This document shows, piece by piece, positions 1 to 5,362 of a stretch of 10,852 nt of DNA. Under the pieces are notes generated by a model, which saw only the letters and a list, made by a program, of their open reading frames with translations, ran no database searches and was not told the DNA's origin. The translations under genes were made by a program, and so were the position numbers. Numbering within the stretch: the first letter of the stretch is position 1; each line of letters begins with the position of its first letter. Source of the stretch: Auxenochlorella pyrenoidosa (taxonomy: Eukaryota; Chlorophyta; Trebouxiophyceae; Chlorellales; Chlorellaceae); contig KQ482027.1 in the NCBI GenBank assembly GCA_001430745.1, positions 231,548 to 242,399 of the forward strand, given 5' to 3'.

Positions 1-630
1 CTCCTTCGAGGTGGGCGCCAGGGCTGCGCCTGCCAGCCCTCCAGGTCCTCTTAGTCATGGCCACAGTGGCGAGGCCTCCCTGCCTGCTGCACTGGCCTTC
101 TGAGCTGCGGCCCATGCGGTGCCGCGCCCCCCCCCCCCCCCGGCAGGTCTCCCAGCACGAGCGGTGCGTGGTGCGCGTGACGGTGAATGGGCCGGACAAG
201 CCCGGGGTCTGGCCCTCCGACGGCCACAAGATACAGCTCACGGGAGGTGCGGGGCCGCGCTGGTCAGCTGAACTGCCGCTTGGAATATGCCTGTACCCTG
301 TCTGTGGCTCTCCTTGCGTGGCTGTGCGCCCTGGGGCCCGCTCAGCCCTGGCGTGCACTGCAAGAACCCCACCACGGCTGGCTGCTGTCAAGAAGGCCGG
401 TCTGCGCCCATGTCCAGCCAGCGCAAACTTCCTACCCCTCAATTTGACGCTATGTGGCCCGGTTTCCCAGTTCCCCCGTCCCACCCACCCACCCACCCAC
501 TTGCTCCCACCACCCACCACCCACCCCATCCCCGCCCCCCAATATAGTCATGGCCTCCTTCTCACCGCTCACCATGGGCGGCCTGCAAACCAACGTGGAC
601 AAGGCAGCCTCGTTTGCCGCTGGCGACTGA
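1..630 (+). CDS. 3' end of an unrecognised spliced gene (partial)
   Basis: I read three exon pieces: 1-10 (end of an exon cut by the window edge), 147-246 and 548-630. The introns are 11-146 (gtgggc...ggcag) and 247-547 (gtgcgg...tatag). Phases agree throughout: SFE, then VSQHERCVVRVTVNGPDKPG continuing to ...HKIQLTG, then VMASFSPLTMGG... ending FAAGD and TGA at 628-630. The visible tail is about 63 residues, with a hydrophilic, beta-like stretch and no hydrophobic segment or motif I recognise. I assign no family. The support is splice-site quality, phase agreement and a protein-like composition that the alternative frames lack. The first intron ends in a run of 15 C just before its acceptor. 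The gene converges on the heme oxygenase gene. The last two exons are fairly secure; the 10-base first piece less so. Confidence 0.6.
127..141 (+). repeat. Poly-C run (15 C) at an intron 3' end
   Basis: Fifteen consecutive C immediately precede GGCAG at the inferred acceptor at 146/147, acting as an all-C pyrimidine tract. Such runs are prone to sequencing and assembly length error, but here a length error would fall inside an intron. Confidence 0.7.
477..540 (+). repeat. (CCCA)n-type low-complexity tract in intron
   Basis: A CCCA/CCAC-rich simple-sequence stretch lies just before the acceptor at 547/548 of the first gene. It is pyrimidine-rich on the sense strand and probably serves as part of the 3' splice signal. 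It produces long meaningless open frames on both strands. Confidence 0.7.
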
Positions 631-1475
631 GGCGCTCCATGCGGAGCGCGCCGCGGCCGCAAGCAAGAGCGTTTGTATTGGCAGGCGCCCGAGTGCAGCA
701 GCCTTTGAACGTTTCGCGCCTGCGCATTGCGCCATGCCAGCTTTTTGGCAATCTTTTTGCCTGTTTTTTTTCAACAAACTGAAACCCTCATGCGGCTCTA
801 CCTGCGATGCCAGCGCATGGCCATCAATGCCAGCGCATGGCCAGCTCGGCGGAACCTCCCCTCACCCAAAACTGCGACACTTTCCTGCTGCTTGCCACAA
901 ACGTGCTCAGTTACCGAACTGCACCCTCCCCTCATTCCAGCATTACGTCACCTGCCGTTCACCACCCTGCCCCCTTCTCGCTCGATGCTTGCACCAGCAC
1001 CTTCCCTGGGCGGCGCGCTGCTGCCAGGGTGCGCGTCCCCTCTTTGCCCGCTTTCATTTGTCAAGCCCTGCTATGGATGTGAGCATACATGCCGCGACAG
1101 CTGGAAGAAGAGGGCGTGCTCATGATGAGCTCCAGCCAAGGCCGAGAACGCCCATGTGTACAAAAACAAGCAGGCGAGGGGGGCAGGAGTGCGGCACAGA
1201 GGCACAGGGGGCCAGGTCCAGAGCGAGGGTATGGCACAGGGCACGCGGTACAGCTGCAAGCAATGGGCTCACAGGAAGACGTTGCTGTGGAGTGTTGGGC
1301 TGCTGCAAGCGGGCCCAGGTCGGGCCGCAGCTCAGCCGCTTTGATTGCAGTGGCCCGCTGCGCGGCTGGTCTGCCGGCATGCCCAGGCGCGGTGCAGTTT
1401 TGGAGAGTCGGCCTGCCAGGTCAGGCTGGGAGGCTCGGTAAGCCATGTCAGGCGCCGGAACACCAATCTGCCAGG
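631..1475. other. Convergent intergenic region / 3' UTRs
   Basis: This lies between the TGA at 628-630 of the plus-strand gene and the TGA at 1476-1478 of the minus-strand heme oxygenase. It presumably holds both 3' UTRs. I see no convincing exon. Open frames run through it, but none has a start or splice context with protein-like content. It contains a T-rich patch near 765, a two-copy 17-base direct repeat (807-843), and a degenerate second copy of the heme oxygenase 3' end (1413-1446). No TGTAA poly(A) signal, the usual green-algal type, was seen on either strand here. Confidence 0.6.
807..843. repeat. Two-copy 17-base direct repeat, 20-base period
   Basis: ATGCCAGCGCATGGCCA occurs at 807-823 and again at 827-843, separated by three bases. 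Only two copies are present. It lies in the convergent intergenic region. Confidence 0.85.
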
Positions 1476-1496
1476 TCAAGCGCGTCGGTAGGCCAC
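1413..1496 (-). repeat. Degenerate direct repeat of the heme oxygenase 3' end
   Basis: On the minus strand the end of the coding sequence (GGCCTACCGA...TGACCTGGCAG, 1496-1468, including the stop TGA) is followed by a second, imperfect copy (GGCTTACCGA...TGACCTGGCAG, down to 1413). The last 11 bases are identical and the copies are offset by 55 bases. It looks like a small, diverged tandem duplication placing a copy of the tail codons in the 3' UTR. Confidence 0.6.
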
Positions 1497-4187
1497 CGCT
1501 GCCAGCACAGCCACCAGCAGGCCGGCGGCGCCCGCCAGCACGGGCGGCGGCAGCAGGCGCAGCGGGGCGCGCAGCTGCGACAGCAGGCCGATCTTGAACT
1601 CCTGCAGGCCAGCGCGGCAGACGGCGCTGCACAAGCTCATTGCACACTGCACAAGGATTTTGGCATCTGGGCACAATGCTCCTTGCAGTACTGTTGCATG
1701 CCACCGCCCGTGCACTTGCTGGAGGCCCGGCGCACTGACTGACCTTCATGATGCGGATGTTCATTTCGAATGCCACAATCTGCTCGTCCAGCACCTGCAG
1801 GGGGGGGCGGAGGGTCAAATGCCGCGGCCGAGTCGCTGCCGCGCATGTTGACAGAAGGAGCCACTCATGCATGGGCCCCAGCCTGCTGGCAGCTGCATAC
1901 CCTTCTAAGCGCTTGCATGGCCGCCTGCTGGGGCCCCGACCCATCCAGGACATGCACTCCCCAGAGAGGCAGACGGGCAGGTGGGCAGGGCAGCGACACC
2001 GCCCCAGCCCTCGCGCACTCCCATGCGCAAGCGCGTCCAGCGAAGCGCCTCCATCCCTCCCACCCTTCACCCCCCTGCCTGCTGGCCCTTGCTCACCGCC
2101 TGCACCTCATCCTCGCTCAGCCCTCGCCCCACGCCATCCAGCGCCGCCTTGAAGGCATCTTTGAGCTCCACCCCCCCGGGGAACTCAAAGATGGCGGTGC
2201 CTGCACGGCATGCGCACACACAAGCAACTGTCGCCTCGCCGCCGCATGGAGCGCTCGCCTGCCGGGTGCTGGCGCCTTGAGGGCGTGGGCACCCAGCCAG
2301 CCAGCCCCAGTTGCACGGCACGACGAGAAGCCGTTCCGAGCGGCTGCAAACACCAGCAGCTGGCGACGCGCGGCGCATCAGGTACACAGGAGGGCAGCGA
2401 GCAGCCGAGCCGGCGGAGCCAGCAGGGCGGGAGCCGGCACCCACCCTGGTCCTCAGGCAGGCCCATGTACTTGCGCGCCATCCGCTTGACCACCCGCCCC
2501 CCGCTCAGCCCCGCGGTGTGCTGCGTGAAGGCGTGCGCCAGCAGCAGCAGGGGCCGCTCCCGGGCCACCTCCCGCAGGCGTGCCACGTAGGCCTGCAGGG
2601 CAGCGCAGCGCAGCGCAGCGTCAGGCAGGCACCAGCACAGATGGGCGGCAGGTGGCGACAGGCGCTCGCACAGCCACCCGCATGCAGGCGCGCCAGGTGG
2701 GCTGCGAGCAGGGCCGTGGGTGCCCTGTTGATGCTCGAGGAGGCAGCACTTTGCTGTCGGCCGAGACTTTCTCCCCGGTTCGACGGCTTGTACTGCTGGC
2801 AGCAAGCATGCTGCTTGGCACACGGGGGGGCAAGGATTCGCAGACCCCTCGATATATCCCAACACGCTTAAACCCAGACCGCAGGCCGTGCCTCCCCTGC
2901 CCTCTCACATCCACGGCAGCGCTGGCAGGGATGCGCGCCCGCCAGCTGGGCCCCAGGTAAAAGGCCAGGTCGGCCTCGTAGGCAGGCACCCGCCACAGCG
3001 GCTGCAGCGTCGCCTTGAGCGCCGCAATCCCTGCAGGGTGCGGGCGTTTGGTCCTCATAATAAGGCAACGTTCTTTCCAGCTTGCCCACCTGAAATCCAA
3101 CCAGCGGCTTTTACTGCAAGCGGGCATAGCAGGTCAAGCCCAGCACCCCTGTGCGGCCAGGGGACACCGCCAGCACGCGCACGGCCCGGTTGCCTGGCAG
3201 CATGGCAGCGTGCCTGCGATAGACTGGCCTACGCGCAACTGCATGGCCCCCCTTGCTCACGTGCGTCGCTCCCTGCCGCGTGTTGCAGCGCGCCCTCCAG
3301 CTCCACAAAAATCTGCAAGAAGGGAGGGGGCCACTGCTCCCATGAAACCCAGCAGCCCAGTCCACATGCTGGCCAATTCCTGGGTGCGCGCGCGCTGCCG
3401 CCCTGGTTCCACGGCAGAAAGCGCAGCGCAGGCATGCCAGAAGGCTCGTGATGCCTGCGCTCAAGCTGTCTGCGTACACTCCAGCTCTGGCACCCACGCG
3501 CAATCACTGGCAAAAATGAGATTGCAGCAGCTGGCCCAAGGAGGTGCAGGAGGGGGCCATGCCCTGGCCCAGGCTCACGGGATAGAACTGCCCTATCGCC
3601 ATGCCATACAGCGTGCGGTCTGTGAACAGGGTGGCAACCTGCAGCGCAAGGAGGGCCGTCAGGAAGGTTGAGTGCCCACAGGACACAGCCTGGCGGCAAG
3701 CGCACGGGCATGCACACACAAGCAGGATCGCCGCACCTTGGCCAGCAGCAGCGCGTTGGAGCGCTTGTGGATCTTCTTGCTATTGGCATTCAGCCGCTCC
3801 GTCAGGCGGTCGTGGCTGTGAGGGTGGGGAGTTGCAGCGACCTGGGGTACGGAAACATAGGCGCACAGGACAGTCTCTGGCCGCAGCCGACGCCTGGGCG
3901 CTGGCGGCAGCGTGGGACTGGGCACAGAAGCTCCCGCCGCTATTCTGCAGCGTGTGATCCCTCCAGCTCCACCCAAAGCTCTACAGAACCATCACCTGGG
4001 GCCGTTTGCTTCGGCGTGCGCGGCCATCGCGCTCGGGAGCACCAAACCAGCCGTCAGCGGGTGTGTAAAGAGATCTCAAACGTTCCAGGCCTGTGAGAAA
4101 TGGGTGGGAAAGGTCGCACACCTGCCACCTTCTCCTCATCCCCACTGGTGGCGGTGAGGTGGCGACGACTGCTGTGACGCCATTCAT
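1476..4187 (-). CDS. Heme oxygenase, animal-like, C-terminal membrane anchor
   Basis: Heme oxygenase opens heme to biliverdin, CO and ferrous iron. Minus-strand exons: 4187-4129, 3815-3737, 3638-3579, 3312-3261, 3030-2909, 2592-2445, 2200-2097, 1794-1744, 1601-1476. All introns are GT-AG (98-316 bases) and every phase agrees, giving 266 residues (human HO-1 is 288). Family marks in order: LTERLNANSKKIHKRSNALL with the proximal heme-ligand His at residue 36; TLYGMAIGQFYPIFVELEGA (about 56-75); AYEADLAFYLGP; the distal helix AHAFTQHTAGLSGG (143-156); AFEMNIRIMKEF. The C terminus has about 17 hydrophobic residues (from VLAGAAGLLVAVLAA) then YRRA, a typical tail anchor, suggesting ER or other cytosol-facing membrane. 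There is no clear transit peptide, unlike plastid HY1 types. Oddity: the catalytic Asp140 of human HO-1 aligns with Gly152, and Gly139 with Ala151. The start (ATG 4185-4187) is the least certain part; an in-phase alternative uses donor 4122 and acceptor 3841, giving 277 residues. Confidence 0.92.
2601..2620. repeat. (CAGCG)x4 microsatellite in heme oxygenase intron
   Basis: Four exact tandem copies of CAGCG lie just upstream (in transcript sense) of the acceptor for the exon at 2592-2445, where they read as CGCTG repeats. No function is proposed. Confidence 0.9.
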
Positions 4188-4442
4188 CAAATACAATTCC
4201 TGCATGCATGAATGGCTCTGATCCTTGCTTGGAAGGTGTGGGATTCGTGAATTGTCTGCGCTGCAGTTCAGGTCATCCATCCCATTAGCGTGCGCAACCT
4301 GCCCGCTGTGCGCTGCGGCCGGCTGTTGCTTCCCTCGGCTGCGCTGCTCCTCGGCCACACTGTCCTCCTTGTTCCCGTCCAATCTCCAACCAGACAGGCC
4401 AGTGACCTCTGAGAGACTATTAAACCTTGTTCATTGGCCGTC
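4188..4442. promoter_or_regulatory. Shared divergent upstream region, heme oxygenase / metallothionein
   Basis: Only 255 bases separate the proposed heme oxygenase ATG (4185-4187, minus) from the metallothionein ATG (4443, plus), so 5' UTRs and promoters of both must sit here, possibly shared. Visible elements are a CCAAT box at 4379-4383, an inverted CCAAT (ATTGG) at 4433-4437, a TATTAAA at 4418-4424 that is probably too close to the ATG for a normal TATA box, a TGCATGCA palindrome at 4201-4208, and at 4290-4296 (minus strand) one TGCGCAC fitting the animal metal-response core TGCRCNC. A single match to so short a motif is weak. Base composition is less GC-rich near the heme oxygenase side. 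The arrangement is seen directly; co-regulation is inference. Confidence 0.55.
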
Positions 4443-4919
4443 ATGGGCAAGCACGCCGCCTGTCCAAAGTGTACTGGCCCAGAGGGGTGCACCTGCGCCG
4501 ACCTCTGCACCTGCCACAAGGAGGGCTGCTCCTGCTGCCCCTCAGCAGCTGGCGAGCGCTGTGGGCCGTGCTCTCGATTCAAGTCGGGCGAGAGCTGCAC
4601 GTGAGCAACCTTGTCACTTCTAGGAGCCAGCCTGAGTGCCTGATGTTAGATGGCCAAGGTTTGCAGTGCGCGCAGACTACAGCGGCAGCTGACAAGGTCA
4701 TCGTCTTGCCGCAACCGCGGTGCCGGCACCTGCACCCCTCCCCAACGTTTCCGGTGTACACAATGTTCAGTGTACACACTGCTCGTTATTAACATGCCTC
4801 CAAACTGCACCGCCCTGCTCCGCAGCTGTGAGGAGGGCTGTGACTGCGGCGTCGCCTGCACCTGCTGCGCCGGCAGCAGCAAGGCTGGGCTGGCGGCCAA
4901 GGGCCAGCAGGCGGCCTGA
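4443..4919 (+). CDS. Metallothionein, 83 aa, 18 Cys, two exons
   Basis: Metallothioneins bind Zn, Cu or Cd through cysteine thiolates. Exon 1 is 4443-4600, the intron 4601-4825 (GTGAGC...CGCAG) and exon 2 4826-4919 (TGA 4917-4919). The junction falls inside a Thr codon and restores one frame of 83 residues. Exon 1 starts MGKHAACPKCTGPEGCTC and carries 12 Cys; exon 2 adds CEEGCDCGVACTCC with 6 Cys. Motifs are CXC (16/18, 22/24, 52/54, 58/60), CXCC (29-32, 64-67) and CXXC (7/10, 40/43). His occurs at 4 and 25, and Phe46 is the only aromatic. The Cys-free C-terminal tail is AGSSKAGLAAKGQQAA. Size and Cys/His content resemble plant type-4 (Ec) metallothioneins in general, but I cannot place it in a named subfamily. 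It is divergent from heme oxygenase and upstream of an unassigned plus-strand gene. If the intron is retained, a TGA at 4602-4604 ends the protein at 53 residues. A different Cys-rich chaperone is the main alternative. Confidence 0.86.
4754..4777. promoter_or_regulatory. Paired GTGTACAC palindromes in the metallothionein intron
   Basis: The 8-base palindrome GTGTACAC occurs at 4754-4761 and 4770-4777, starts 16 bases apart, inside the intron about 50 bases before the acceptor. Each contains GTAC, the core bound by SBP-domain regulators such as Chlamydomonas CRR1 and plant SPL7 in copper response. The repeat is seen directly. Regulatory function is inference, since GTAC alone is common in this window. 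Confidence 0.4.
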
Positions 4920-5362
4920 GCTCATGAGCACAAGTGGTCCACTGGCATGGACCGGCACAGCTTCAGCTATGGCTGACACCACGTTTATTTCTGTCATCAT
5001 CTGCCCCTCATGTGGGTACTGCACAGCTTGAGCAGTTGCTGAGGCACGTCTGGCCCGAAGCGTCCGCTTCCCTCTTGCCGGTTTTGGTTGATGCGCAGCT
5101 GCCTGCCTGCCCACCTCCATGCAGTTTCAAGTGAATGAACATGCATTGAATGCTGTGATTGGGGGTTGAGAACACCTGAGACCTACGGGGGGGGGGGGGC
5201 GGGCCAGGGCGCAATGCGGCGGCAGGGCGCCGGCGGGAGGAGGCAAGTCGACACGCTGCTGAGTTCGCTGAATGTGAGGGTGGCGGAAGGGCCTTCTGCG
5301 CTGAATAATTGCTTGAGATGCAGGCAAAAAGGGTTGGAGGACTCGCAGCAGATTGCGATCGC
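4920..5362. other. Intergenic: metallothionein 3' UTR and upstream region of next gene
   Basis: No exon is convincing here. It contains a run of 13 G at 5187-5199 and is otherwise unremarkable. No TGTAA poly(A) signal follows the metallothionein stop. The promoter of the next plus-strand gene should be here or slightly downstream. Short open frames exist on both strands, but none shows family resemblance or splice support. Confidence 0.5.
5187..5199 (+). repeat. Poly-G run (13 G)
   Basis: Thirteen consecutive G upstream of the unassigned plus-strand gene. Possible quadruplex-prone or error-prone site; no role is assigned. Confidence 0.85.

Noticed and set aside
57..1441. Two long overlapping plus-strand open frames (57-782 and 614-1441)
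   Set aside because: The first embeds the exon at 147-246 but reads through introns; the second lies in the convergent intergenic region with low-complexity content and no splice or family support.
1120..2070. 316-codon minus-strand open frame
   Set aside because: It contains the real exon 1794-1744 but reads through introns; the rest is not protein-like and conflicts with the phase-consistent heme oxygenase model.
3737..3858. Alternative heme oxygenase start at ATG 3856-3858 joined by a short splice to the exon at 3815
   Set aside because: It would give a neat in-frame N terminus (MFPYPSHDRL), but the intron would be only 26 bases, too short for a spliceosomal intron. Kept only as a curiosity.
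1476..4187. Plastid HY1-type heme oxygenase
   Set aside because: Motifs LSGGRVVKR and the C-terminal tail anchor fit the animal-like branch, and no convincing transit peptide is seen.
4418..4424. TATTAAA as the metallothionein TATA box
   Set aside because: It ends only 18 bases before the ATG, so a normal TATA-to-start distance would put transcription start at or inside the coding sequence.
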